This document shows positions 43,980-53,203 of a stretch of DNA of 64,000 nucleotides, piece by piece. Source of the DNA: Alloyangia pacifica (lineage in GTDB: Bacteria > Pseudomonadota > Alphaproteobacteria > Rhodobacterales > Rhodobacteraceae); NCBI RefSeq assembly GCF_900116195.1, contig NZ_FOZW01000003.1, positions 186,001 through 250,000 on the forward strand, written 5' to 3'. The translations under genes were made by a program, and so were the position numbers. The first letter of the stretch is position 1. Every line of letters starts with the position of its first letter. A model generated the notes under the pieces. The model did not search any database. It saw only the letters and a list, made by a program, of their open reading frames with translations, and was not told where the DNA came from.

Positions 43980-44387
43980 TCAGCGCAGCACGTGGACTGC
44001 GCAATGCGCATGACGCACCACCACCGCGGCGGTCGAGCCCAGGAGATAATCGCTCATCGCCGGCTGGTGCGATGCGATGATGATCAGATCACAGCCGTTC
44101 TCCTCGCCGTATTCGAGGATCGACCGGCCGGAATGGCCCTCGATCACCATGCCCTTGCCACCGGGCAGCTTCGCCGCCATTTCCCCCAGTTCCTTCTCCA
44201 GAGCGGCGCGCGACTGCGCGAGGTACTCGGGCGGCATGTAGGTGATCGCATAGCCGGGGATATGCTCCATGACATGCAGCAGGGTGATCTTGGCATCCGG
44301 CTCGGCAAGCGCCTGCGCGACCTCGATCGACTTCTGCGCCTTGGAATCACTGTCAAAGGCGATGGGCACGAGAATGTTCTTGTACAT
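43980..44387 (-). CDS. Universal stress protein (UspA family)
   Basis: 135 residues with the Usp fold: MYKNILVPIAFDSDSKAQ at the start, KITLLHVMEHIPGYA, and the C-terminal CDLIIIASHQPAMSDYLLGS followed by HAHCAVHVLR. The usual ATP-binding G-2x-G-9x-GS is only partly kept (SHQPAMSDYLLGSTA), so nucleotide binding is uncertain. AAGGAGG stands six bases before ATG 44387. An FNR-type box lies about 57 bp upstream, in line with redox control known for Usps of this group. Confidence 0.9.
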   Translation of the reverse strand: MYKNILVPIAFDSDSKAQKSIEVAQALAEPDAKITLLHVMEHIPGYAITYMPPEYLAQSRAALEKELGEMAAKLPGGKGMVIEGHSGRSILEYGEENGCDLIIIASHQPAMSDYLLGSTAAVVVRHAHCAVHVLR

Positions 44388-44443
44388 GCGAGGCCTCCTT
44401 TCCTGACCTGAAGGCATCATCGGCACTTCGAAGGTATAGCGCC

Positions 44444-44457
44444 TTGATACAAATCAT
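44444..44457. promoter_or_regulatory. FNR/FnrL-like box upstream of the universal stress gene
   Basis: TTGATACAAATCAT matches TTGAT-N4-ATCAA with one mismatch at the last base. It lies 57 bp upstream of ATG 44387. FnrL controls similar genes in Rhodobacterales; binding here is inferred. Confidence 0.5.
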
Positions 44458-44667
44458 CCTCCGCAGCCCTAGATGCCAACACATTTCGGGCACAATTCGG
44501 CGATAGCTTCGAAACGGGCCGCAGAAAGCGCCGCCCTCCCCCATGCCTGACCCGGCGGGGAATGGCCCGGCTCCCCCCGGCAGACCTGCAAGAACGGTCA
44601 ACTTCGCCCCCAACAGAACGGATTAGCCGCCGGCCCCGCGCCCGCGGTGCTTAGGAGGAGCACGCCC

Positions 44668-45363
44668 ATGCGCTACCTGATTGCTGAAACCACCTGGAAG
44701 ATGATGAGCCTCGGCCACGCCCTGTCGCAGACCGGCACCTTGCTGACCCGCTGCGAGGCCGCCGAGGACATCGAAGAATTCCACCGGATCGGCGCGCATG
44801 ATCTACTGGTGGTCGACGCCGCCGTGCTGCGCAGCATGACCACGCTGACGCGCCTGCGCGAGCTCAACCCCGACGTTCCCATCGGGCTCATCGCGCGCGA
44901 GGCCGATGGCGCGCAGATCGCGGCCTGGCTGATGGCCGGGGCCGACACGGTGCTCAGCTCCGAGGCCACCACCGAAGAGATCATCGCCCGGCTCGGCGCC
45001 GTCGCCCGGCGCGCGCACGGCGTCTCCCTCCCGGTCAGCGACTGCGGCCCGCTGCGCTTCGATCTTGAAAAGCGCCGCGTTCACTTCGGTGTCACGACCC
45101 TGTCGCTCTCGCCGAAGCTCTACGAGATCCTCGAATTTCTCGCCCTGCGCCCCGGTCGACTGGCCACGCGCGAGACGCTGATGAGCCACGTCTACGGCTT
45201 CGAGAACGAGCCCGCGCCGAGGGTTTTCGATGTCTACATGTGCAACTTGCGCGCCCATCTCGCCCCGGTCGAAGCCGCGCTCTCGATCGAGACGGTGCGC
45301 GGCGAAGGCTACCGGCTACAGGTCACCGAACGCCGCGGCACCGCCCGCACCATGGCCGCCTGA
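44668..45363 (+). CDS. OmpR/PhoB-type regulator with atypical receiver
   Basis: 231 residues. The C-terminal winged helix is clear: GPLRFDLEKRRVHFGVTTLS, LSPKLYEILEFLALRPGRLA and VFDVYMCNLRAHLAPVEAAL with ETVRGEGYRL. The N-terminal 115 residues look like a receiver (DLLVVDAAVLRS at 49-60), but the acidic pair near the start is replaced (YLIAETT) and the late Lys (usually KP) is absent (SSEATTEE). Phosphorylation is therefore doubtful. Strong AGGAGGAG site before ATG 44668. No histidine kinase adjacent. Target unknown. Confidence 0.85.
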   Translation: MRYLIAETTWKMMSLGHALSQTGTLLTRCEAAEDIEEFHRIGAHDLLVVDAAVLRSMTTLTRLRELNPDVPIGLIAREADGAQIAAWLMAGADTVLSSEATTEEIIARLGAVARRAHGVSLPVSDCGPLRFDLEKRRVHFGVTTLSLSPKLYEILEFLALRPGRLATRETLMSHVYGFENEPAPRVFDVYMCNLRAHLAPVEAALSIETVRGEGYRLQVTERRGTARTMAA

Positions 45364-45391
45364 GCGAACCCGCTGCCGCGAGGTGGCGACC

Positions 45392-45709
45392 TCAATAGAC
45401 GGCCGCCACCTCGTACATCACCGGCTCGAAGCTGCGGCACAGGTCGCTGAAGCGACGGTTCCAGGCGCGCATCTCGTCGCTGCGCAGCATGGCCTGGAAA
45501 TCCTCGCGCCGCGCCCATTGCGAGTAATTGGCAATCCGGGTCTGCGCGTCGTTCACGTGCAGGCCCGCCCCGACGAACCCCGGCTGCTTCGAGATGAAAT
45601 CATCATAGGCCTCCTCCAGCGCTTCGAGCAGGTCCTGGCAGGTGCCCGGGCTGGTCTCGAAGGTAGTGATGACCGTCTGGGCGGAGCTGGGATGGGTGAT
45701 GGTGGGCAT
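45392..45709 (-). CDS. Antibiotic-biosynthesis-monooxygenase (ABM) domain protein
   Basis: 105 residues with the dimeric alpha/beta ABM fold: TVITTFETSPGTCQDLLEAL, FISKQPGFVGAGLHVNDAQT, and YSQWARREDFQAMLRSDEM. Such small cytosolic proteins act as cofactor-less monooxygenases or haem-degrading enzymes, but most are uncharacterised. ATG 45709 follows AGGAGG. Convergent with the regulator at 44668 and divergent from the DUF484 gene. Confidence 0.8.
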   Translation of the reverse strand: MPTITHPSSAQTVITTFETSPGTCQDLLEALEEAYDDFISKQPGFVGAGLHVNDAQTRIANYSQWARREDFQAMLRSDEMRAWNRRFSDLCRSFEPVMYEVAAVY

Positions 45710-45912
45710 GGGATCCTCCTCCTGTGCCCCGAACAGTCTGCCAGAAAACCCCGCGCCGCCAAAGCCTTCCCTTCGCCGAGAGGCCGGTTCATCACAACCT
45801 GCGGAAACACGCCGCCGGCCAGAGAAAAGGGGGCGCATTCGCCTGCCGGACCTGCTAGTCTCCCCGCAAAACACGGATCACCCGGAACAGGCACGGACAG
45901 ACCGGAACAGGC

Positions 45913-46617
45913 ATGAGCAGTCCCCGTATCGACGAGACGCTGCGCGAGCAGCTGCTGTCTCGCCCCGACATGATTCTTGATGACCGCGACCTGATGCAGG
46001 CGCTCATCGCGTCCAATGAACGCGCCATGGGCTCCAACATCGTGGACCTGCGCGGCCTCGCCATGGAGCGCCTCGAGTCGCGGCTCGACCGGCTTGAGGA
46101 CACCCACCGCAGCGTCATCGCTGCCGCCTATGAGAACCTCGCCGGCACCAACCAGATCCACCGCGCCATCCTGCGGATGCTGGACCCGGTGGCCTTCGAG
46201 CCCTTCCTGCGCGATCTCAACGGCGAGGTCGCGGCAATCCTGCGGGTCGACATCATCCGGCTGGTGCTGGAAACCGGCCACCCCGACGACACCCGCGCTG
46301 TCAGCAAGCTCGGCGACGTGCTGTCGCTGGCCGAGCCGGGCTTCGTCTCGAGCTATCTCACCGATCGCGCCGACGCGCCACTGCGGCAGGTCACCCTGCG
46401 CCAGCTCGGTGCCGGCGACCGCCGCATCTTCGGCCCGCGCGCCGACCTGATCCGCTCCGAGGCCTGCCTCAAGCTCGACTTCGGCCCGCGTCGCCTGCCG
46501 GGGCTGCTGGTCATGGGGTCCGAGGATCCGCAGATGTTCACGCCGCAGCAGGGCACCGATCTTCTCGCCTTCTTCGGCGGGGTGTTCGAGCGCACCATGC
46601 GGCGCTGGCTCTCGTGA
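45913..46617 (+). CDS. DUF484 family protein
   Basis: 234 residues with the DUF484 start (RPDMILDDRDLMQALIASNE), a central coiled region (ERLESRLDRLEDTHRSVIAA) and the GAF-like end (VTLRQLGAGDRRIFGP, LLVMGSEDPQMFTPQQGTDL). The molecular role is unknown; the gene is regularly located beside xerC in proteobacterial chromosomes. Here it overlaps xerC by four bases (GTGA), so the pairing is conserved. Confidence 0.9.
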   Translation: MSSPRIDETLREQLLSRPDMILDDRDLMQALIASNERAMGSNIVDLRGLAMERLESRLDRLEDTHRSVIAAAYENLAGTNQIHRAILRMLDPVAFEPFLRDLNGEVAAILRVDIIRLVLETGHPDDTRAVSKLGDVLSLAEPGFVSSYLTDRADAPLRQVTLRQLGAGDRRIFGPRADLIRSEACLKLDFGPRRLPGLLVMGSEDPQMFTPQQGTDLLAFFGGVFERTMRRWLS

Positions 46618-47540
46618 GCCTCGCGCTCACACCCGCCGCGCGCGACGCGCTTCAGGGATGGCTCGACCACGCCCGTGCGCTGAAGAACGCCTCCGAGAAC
46701 ACCATCACCGCCTACCGCGCCGACGTGGCCGAGTTCATCGCCTTCCAGACGATGCACCACGCCGAGCCGCAGGGGCTGAAGCCGCTCGCCCGCGTCACCA
46801 CCCCCGACATGCGCGCCTTCATGGCGCATCTGCACGCGGGCGGGGCCGCGCCGCGGTCGATGGCGAGGAAGCTCTCGGCGGTAAAGAGCTTCTACCGCTG
46901 GCTCTCCGAGCGCGAGGGCTTCGAGCCCACCGCAGTGCTCTCGGCCCGAGCGCCGAAGTTCCAGAAAAAACTGCCGCGCCCGCTGACCGAAGACGCCGCC
47001 CGCGCGATGATCGACACCGTCGAGATGCAGTCTCGCGAGGGCTGGATCGGCGCGCGCGACGCGGCGGTCGTCACCCTGCTCTACGGCTGCGGGCTGCGCA
47101 TCTCCGAGGCACTGGGACTGACCGGGGCCGACTGGCCCTTCGGCGAGTCACTGCGGATCCTCGGCAAGGGCGGCAAGGAGCGGATCGTGCCGGTGATCCC
47201 GGTCAGCCGCCGCGCGGTGGAGACCTACCTGAAGCTCTGCCCCTTCGAGATCACCCCTACGTCGCCGCTGTTCCGCGGGGCACGGGGCGGCAAGCTGAAC
47301 GCCCGGCTGATCCAGTCGGTGACCGAGAAGGCGCGCATGCAGCTCGGCCTGCCCGCCAGCGCCACGCCGCACGCCATGCGCCACAGCTTCGCAACGCACC
47401 TGCTGTCGGCAGGCGGCGATCTGCGCGCCATCCAGGAGCTGCTTGGCCACGCCTCGCTCTCGACCACCCAGGCCTATACCTCGGTCGACAGCGTGCACCT
47501 GATGAAGGTCTACGAGGCGACGCACCCCAAGGCACGCTGA
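46614..47540 (+). CDS. xerC: Tyrosine recombinase XerC
   Basis: 308 residues; with XerD it resolves chromosome dimers at dif. The N-terminal SAM-like DNA-binding part includes SENTITAYRADVAEFIAFQ. The catalytic part has Arg in YGCGLRISEALGL, a Lys in LGKGGKERIVPV, HxxR in PHAMRHSFATHLL, and His/Tyr in LLGHASLSTTQAYTSVD. GTG start overlapping DUF484. Length is normal for XerC. This is a chromosomal housekeeping-type recombinase rather than a plasmid or integron integrase, judged by length and neighbour. Confidence 0.9.
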   Translation: MSLALTPAARDALQGWLDHARALKNASENTITAYRADVAEFIAFQTMHHAEPQGLKPLARVTTPDMRAFMAHLHAGGAAPRSMARKLSAVKSFYRWLSEREGFEPTAVLSARAPKFQKKLPRPLTEDAARAMIDTVEMQSREGWIGARDAAVVTLLYGCGLRISEALGLTGADWPFGESLRILGKGGKERIVPVIPVSRRAVETYLKLCPFEITPTSPLFRGARGGKLNARLIQSVTEKARMQLGLPASATPHAMRHSFATHLLSAGGDLRAIQELLGHASLSTTQAYTSVDSVHLMKVYEATHPKAR

Positions 47541-47577
47541 TCTTGCCCTGCTGCGCCCGAGGGCGCAAAACGGCGGC

Positions 47578-48207
47578 ATGACTGGACCTGATACATCTCT
47601 CGAGTCGCCCTTCTGGGCCGAAGGCGCGCTGGTCGCCGGGGTGGACGAAGTCGGCCGCGGCCCCCTCGCAGGGCCGGTGGTCGCTGCCGCCGTAATCCTC
47701 GATCCGGCGCAGATCCCGATGGGGCTCAACGATTCCAAGAAGCTCACCCTCAAGCGCCGCGAGGCGCTGGAGCCGATCATCCGCGCGCAGGCGCAGGTCG
47801 GGCTCGGCGTGACCTCGGTCGAGGAGATCGACGAGATCAACATCCTGCAGGCCACCTATCTTGCCATGCGCCGGGCCGTCGCCGCGCTGCCCGTGCAGCC
47901 CACGCACCTGCTGATCGACGGCAACCGCCTGCCGACCGATCTGCCCTGCCCCGCTACACCTGTGGTTAAGGGGGATGGTAAGTCTGTGAGTATCTCGGCC
48001 GCTTCGATCGTCGCGAAGATATGGCGTGACAACCTGATGCGGGACTTGGCGCAACAGTACCCCCATTACGGCTGGGAAACTAACGCAGGGTACGGCTCCA
48101 AAAAGCACATGGACGGCCTCCGAGATTTCGGTGTGACCCCACACCATAGAAGATCCTTCGCACCCATACACAATATCTTGTATCAAGACGCAAACGTAAG
48201 GTCCTGA
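47578..48207 (+). CDS. rnhB: Ribonuclease HII
   Basis: 209 residues. It removes RNA from RNA-DNA hybrids and single ribonucleotides. Catalytic acids are seen in VAGVDEVGRGPLAGPVVAAA (D-E) and LLIDGNRLP; SISAASIVAKIWRDNLM and GYGSKKHMDGLRDFGVTPHH are the other conserved blocks. The last 70 codons are AT-richer than the rest. It stands 90 bp before ccrM on the same strand, the order known in other alphaproteobacteria. Confidence 0.95.
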   Translation: MTGPDTSLESPFWAEGALVAGVDEVGRGPLAGPVVAAAVILDPAQIPMGLNDSKKLTLKRREALEPIIRAQAQVGLGVTSVEEIDEINILQATYLAMRRAVAALPVQPTHLLIDGNRLPTDLPCPATPVVKGDGKSVSISAASIVAKIWRDNLMRDLAQQYPHYGWETNAGYGSKKHMDGLRDFGVTPHHRRSFAPIHNILYQDANVRS

Positions 48208-48212
48208 TTTAA

Positions 48213-49409
<1,197 letters not shown>

Positions 49410-49444
49410 GTTTCAGGAACAAGATAAAGGTTTCACGACCGCCG

Positions 49445-49508
49445 GTGCCTGCTTCGGCAGGCACGAACTTGCCCCGCCGGCCTCTCTGCCCGGCGGGGCT
49501 TTTTCTTT
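49445..49508 (+). terminator. Tandem hairpin terminator after ccrM
   Basis: The first hairpin is GTGCCTGC-TTCG-GCAGGCAC (49445-49464). The second is GCCCCGCCGG / CCGGCGGGGC (49471-49499), directly followed by TTTTTCTTT, a textbook intrinsic terminator. Confidence 0.9.
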
Positions 49509-49585
49509 GCAGGATGATTGTGCCGATGGGCCAGAGAGCCGGCGGCGCGGCGCGCCTTGTTCCGGCCAGGTGCTCTTGGGGGACC

Positions 49586-50128
49586 TCAGCGCCGCCCGGC
49601 CATCTTGCGCAGCGTGCCGTCGCGCCAGAGGCTCTCGTGCACGCCCACCATGGCGATATGGCCCGCGATCAGCACCGCCAGGACCCAGCCCAGCTCACCG
49701 TGCAGCAGCCCGGCAAGGCTGGTGGCCCATGCAATCTCAACCTCGCGCGGCGCGAAGATCTCGATCCCGAAGGGCGCAAAGCCGCGCGTGCCGCCCCAGG
49801 CCCGCAGGAGGGCAAGCGTGGGGATTGCAATCATCAGTGCGTAGAGCAGCCCGTGACCCGCTGCCGCCGCCTTGGCCACCAACCCTGTGCCATGATCCGG
49901 ACGGCGCTTGCGGCTCGCCAGCGCCCAGAGCGCGCGGATCACCACCAGCACGAAGATGATAAAGCCTACCGGCTGGTGGGTGCCCACGAAGAAGCCGACG
50001 AAGTCGTTGCGTCCGAAGATCAGCTTCAGTCCCATGCCGAGGAACTGCCAGAGGATCAGCACTGCCACCGCCCAGTGCAGCAGCCGCGAAACCGCGCCGT
50101 AGCGCTCGGAACTGTCGAGAAGTTGCAT
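49586..50128 (-). CDS. Cytochrome b561
   Basis: 180 residues with four membrane helices of the prokaryotic b561 family: SRLLHWAVAVLILWQFLGMG, GTHQPVGFIIFVLVVIRALW, GLLYALMIAIPTLALLRAW and LGWVLAVLIAGHIAMVGVHE. His residues in helices 1, 2, 3 (GHGLLYA) and 4 (GHIAMV) can bind two haems b. AGGAG lies before ATG 50128. It directly follows the FecE-type gene with 20 bp between, so it is the last gene of the iron-uptake operon. A role in reducing siderophore iron is plausible but inferred. Confidence 0.85.
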   Translation of the reverse strand: MQLLDSSERYGAVSRLLHWAVAVLILWQFLGMGLKLIFGRNDFVGFFVGTHQPVGFIIFVLVVIRALWALASRKRRPDHGTGLVAKAAAAGHGLLYALMIAIPTLALLRAWGGTRGFAPFGIEIFAPREVEIAWATSLAGLLHGELGWVLAVLIAGHIAMVGVHESLWRDGTLRKMAGRR

Positions 50129-50148
50129 CGTAGAATATCTCCTGAAAA

Positions 50149-50934
50149 TCAGGGCTGCGAGAGCCCGTCCACCATGACCATCACGCGCCCTTCCGAGCAG
50201 CGTTCGACGCGTGCGTCGATTCCGTAGACCTGCGACAGGCTTTGGGGCGTCAGCACCTCTGCCGGCGCGCCCGAGGCGCGCAGTCCGCCGCCTTCCAGCA
50301 GCACCACCCGGTCGGCCCATTGCGCCGCCAGCGCCAGATCGTGCAGCACGGCGATCACGATGCGCCCCTCGCGGGCAAGCTTGCGCGCCTCAGACAGCAG
50401 CTGGAACTGCCGCGCCAGGTCGAGCGCCGAGGTCGGCTCGTCGAGCAGCAGGAGCTTGGGGTCGCGGATCATCGCCTGCGCCAGACCCACCGCCTGCCGC
50501 TGCCCGCCCGAGAGCGCCGCCATCGGGCGCAGCGCCAGATCGGCCAACCCGAAGCGCTCCAGTACCTCCAGCGCGTGACGTCCCGCGGCCGGCCCGCGCA
50601 ACGCGCGCCCGGCCAAACCGCCACCCGCGTTCATCGCCACCATCAGGCTGTCGAGCACGGTCAGCGCCGAACGGCTCTCGAGGCTCTGCGGCATGAAGCC
50701 CACCTGCTTCGCCTGCTCGGCGCGCGGCAGCGCATGCAGCGCCTGCCCGTCCAGCGTGACGTCGCCGGTCGACGGCAGCAGGCCCGCGATGGCCCGCAGC
50801 AGCGTCGACTTGCCCGCCGCATTCGGCCCCGCAATCACCGCGAATTCTCCCGTGGCGAAGGACGGCAGGCTCAGCTCGTCGATGACCTTGCGCGGCCCGC
50901 GCGCGACGGTCAGGTTTCGAATGTCGAGGCTCAT
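50149..50934 (-). CDS. Ferric-siderophore/hemin ABC importer ATPase (FecE type)
   Basis: 261 residues: Walker A GPNAAGKSTLLRAIAGL (about 37), signature ALSGGQRQAVGLAQAM, Walker B LLLLDEPTSALD, H-loop VLHDLALAAQWAD. It energises uptake of an iron complex across the inner membrane. ATG 50934 overlaps the permease stop (ATGA). A longer frame upstream is a shadow of the permease gene. Confidence 0.95.
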   Translation of the reverse strand: MSLDIRNLTVARGPRKVIDELSLPSFATGEFAVIAGPNAAGKSTLLRAIAGLLPSTGDVTLDGQALHALPRAEQAKQVGFMPQSLESRSALTVLDSLMVAMNAGGGLAGRALRGPAAGRHALEVLERFGLADLALRPMAALSGGQRQAVGLAQAMIRDPKLLLLDEPTSALDLARQFQLLSEARKLAREGRIVIAVLHDLALAAQWADRVVLLEGGGLRASGAPAEVLTPQSLSQVYGIDARVERCSEGRVMVMVDGLSQP

Positions 50935-51974
50935 CGTGCCTCCCTCCGCAGCACCAGCGCAAAGAACACCGGCAGGCCGACCAGCGAGGTCACGATGCCC
51001 ACCGGCAGCAGGATGCCCGGCACAAGCAGCTTCGAGGCGACCGAGGCCAGCGACATCAGCAGCGCCCCGGTGAACAGGCTCGCAGGCAGCAGGAAACGGT
51101 GATCCTCGCCCACCGCCATGCGCGCGATATGCGGCCCGGCGAGGCCGACGAAGCCGATGACGCCGACCATCGAGACCGAGGCCGCAGCCAGCAGGCTCAC
51201 CCGCACCAGCGTCCAGCGCCGCAGGTGCGCGACGTCGAGCCCGAAGCCCTGTGCCTGATCCGCCCCGAGCCGCAGCGCCGTCAGCCGCCACGACGCCGCC
51301 AGCGAGAACGGCAGGCAGAGAGCCAGCACCAGCGCCAGCACGGCGATGCCCTCCCAGCGCGCGTTGACGAGGCTGCCCATGGTCCAGAACACCAGCTGCT
51401 GCAGCGCGTCCGGCGAGGCAACGAACTGCACCAGCGCCAGCAGCGCCGCGGCGGTGAAGTTGACCGCGATGCCGAGCAGGATAACCACCTCGGAACCGCC
51501 GCCGCGCAGCGCCGAGGCCAGTTGCAGCAGCCCCAGCGCCAGCAGCGCGAAAACGAAAGCGTTGGCAGAGACGGCCCAGAGCGCCGGGATGCCCGGAATC
51601 GCGAGGCCGAGCACGATCGCCACCCCCGCGCCGAGCGCCGCCGAGGCCGAGATGCCCAGCGTGAAGGGCTCGGCCAGCGGGTTGTCCAGCACGGTCTGCA
51701 TCTCGGCCCCGGAAAGCGACAGCGCCGCGCCGACCAGCAGCGCCATGACCGCCACTGGCAGGCGCACTTGCCAGACGATCACCTCGGCGGCCTTCGGCAC
51801 CTCCCCTGCCCCGGTCAGCGCCTGCAGCACCTGTTCCAGCGGCAGGCCGGACGGCCCCGACACCAGGTCGAGCAGCACCGAAAGCACCGCGCCCAGTCCC
51901 AGCAGCGCCACCAGCAGCACTCGCCGCTGCGTGCGGCGGGACTGTTCGGCAAGGATGGTCTCGACGGCACTCAT
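50931..51974 (-). CDS. FecCD-family iron-siderophore permease
   Basis: 347 residues of the BtuC/FecCD type with about ten membrane helices. Recognised blocks: ALSLSGAEMQTVLDNPLAEP, TLGISASAALGAGVAIVLGL, SVSMVGVIGFVGLAGPHIAR and the C-terminal GIVTSLVGLPVFFALVLRR. It forms the channel, probably as a homodimer, with the ATPase and binding protein encoded on either side. Start overlaps the FecB stop by four bases, so the three genes are coupled. Confidence 0.95.
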   Translation of the reverse strand: MSAVETILAEQSRRTQRRVLLVALLGLGAVLSVLLDLVSGPSGLPLEQVLQALTGAGEVPKAAEVIVWQVRLPVAVMALLVGAALSLSGAEMQTVLDNPLAEPFTLGISASAALGAGVAIVLGLAIPGIPALWAVSANAFVFALLALGLLQLASALRGGGSEVVILLGIAVNFTAAALLALVQFVASPDALQQLVFWTMGSLVNARWEGIAVLALVLALCLPFSLAASWRLTALRLGADQAQGFGLDVAHLRRWTLVRVSLLAAASVSMVGVIGFVGLAGPHIARMAVGEDHRFLLPASLFTGALLMSLASVASKLLVPGILLPVGIVTSLVGLPVFFALVLRREAR

Positions 51975-53107
51975 TCGGCGGGGAGCCAATAGCTGCCGGT
52001 CATCTCGACTGGCGAAAAGCGCTCCTCGAACTCGGCCATGGTGGCCATCGGGTCGAGGTCCGGGAATAGATCGGGGTGGAAGCGCTTGGCCAGCGCCTCG
52101 ATCAGCGCGATATGCGCGGGGAAGTCATTGAACAGATGCCAGATGCCGATCGCCTGCCCCTCCTGCACCGCGCGCAGGTCGGCAAACCCCGGCGTGTCCA
52201 GCAGATCGGCGAAGCTCTGCGCCGCGGTCTCCGCGTCTATCCCGGCCCCCAGCACCAGCCCGCCGCGCGCCTTCATGTGCGCGCCGCCGGTGGCTAGATA
52301 GACATCCGGGTCCGAGGCCAACAGGTTCTCCAGCCCGACGTTGCCCATGACGCCCGGCACGCTGTCGCGTCCGATGTTGTAGCCGCCCGCCGCCTCGACG
52401 AACTCGTCGAAGACGCCCGGCCCTACCGTGGCGCAGCAATTGGTCGGCGCGGCGTGCACATGGATGAAGACGCGCGGCGGCGCCGGCTGCGCGGCCTTCA
52501 GCGTCGCCATGACCCCCTCGAGGTGATCGGTGTAGAACTCTGCGAATTCCTCGGCGCGGTCCTCTGCCCCGGTGAGCTGCCCGATCAGCCGCAGGCTCGG
52601 CAGGGTGTTTTCCAGCGGGGCGGTGAAGAAATCGACGAAGGCCACCGGGATTCCCGCCGCTTCCAGTTGGCGCAGCGGCATCTGCATCTGCGGATCACGC
52701 GCATCCATCAGGCTCAGCAGCACCAGGTCCGGCATCAGCGCGATGGTGCTCTCGACCGAGAGCAGCCGGTTGCCCGCCCCGACCGGAGCGACCTCCGCCA
52801 GCGCCGGGAACTTGGCGAGATAGGCATCATAGGTTGCCGGATCGAGCCCCTTGTCCTGGCGCCAACCCGCCAACAGCGAGACCGGATCGTCGTGCAGCAT
52901 GCCCAGAACCGCCAGGTGCCGCCCCTCGCCCAGAACGATTTTCCGCGCCGGCTGGTCCAGCACAACCTCGCGCCCGGCCAGATCGGTCACCCGGATCTCG
53001 GCGCGGACCGGCGCGGCCCCGGCGATCAGCAGCACAAGGACAACAGACAGAACCACCGGAAGCCAGCTGGCGGAGAAAATCTGCGGATGCCTGAGACGCA
53101 GCGTCAT
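51971..53107 (-). CDS. Periplasmic iron-siderophore binding protein (FecB type)
   Basis: 378 residues. The N-terminal signal peptide has the hydrophobic core PVVLSVVLVLLIAGAAPVRA and a likely cut at VRA|EIR. The class III binding protein follows (RVTDLAGREVVLDQPARKIV, IALMPDLVLLSLMDARDPQM, NVGLENLLASDPDVYLATGG). The unusual Cys pair in APTNCCATVG (about 250) is not typical. ATG 53107 follows AGGACTCCC. It is the first gene of the minus-strand uptake operon; a TTGA-N9-TCAA box and a motif shared with entE lie upstream. Confidence 0.9.
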   Translation of the reverse strand: MTLRLRHPQIFSASWLPVVLSVVLVLLIAGAAPVRAEIRVTDLAGREVVLDQPARKIVLGEGRHLAVLGMLHDDPVSLLAGWRQDKGLDPATYDAYLAKFPALAEVAPVGAGNRLLSVESTIALMPDLVLLSLMDARDPQMQMPLRQLEAAGIPVAFVDFFTAPLENTLPSLRLIGQLTGAEDRAEEFAEFYTDHLEGVMATLKAAQPAPPRVFIHVHAAPTNCCATVGPGVFDEFVEAAGGYNIGRDSVPGVMGNVGLENLLASDPDVYLATGGAHMKARGGLVLGAGIDAETAAQSFADLLDTPGFADLRAVQEGQAIGIWHLFNDFPAHIALIEALAKRFHPDLFPDLDPMATMAEFEERFSPVEMTGSYWLPAE

Positions 53108-53162
53108 GGGAGTCCTTTCTTGGGCACGATCGGCCATTGCAGCCGGCGCCAAGGGAAATTAC

Positions 53163-53187
53163 TTGAGTGGTATTGTCAACTAATAAG
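53163..53187. promoter_or_regulatory. Candidate iron-responsive box between fecB-like and esterase genes
   Basis: TTGA-N9-TCAA at 53163-53179 is symmetric and fits the TGA-N9-TCA form of RirA-type iron boxes. It overlaps GTCAACTAATAAG (53175-53187), whose near copy stands before entE; on the minus strand this gives a TTGACA-type -35. Confidence 0.5.
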
Positions 53188-53203
53188 CCCGAGAGCGAAT
53201 GTC

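Noticed and set aside
46614-47540. Mobile-element integrase
   Set aside because: The recombinase is paired with DUF484 and has XerC length and motifs, so it is a housekeeping Xer protein, not an island integrase.
52454-53203. N-terminal extension of the esterase frame over the binding-protein gene
   Set aside because: It lies opposite the fecB-like gene and the intergenic promoter; the hydrolase starts at 53204.
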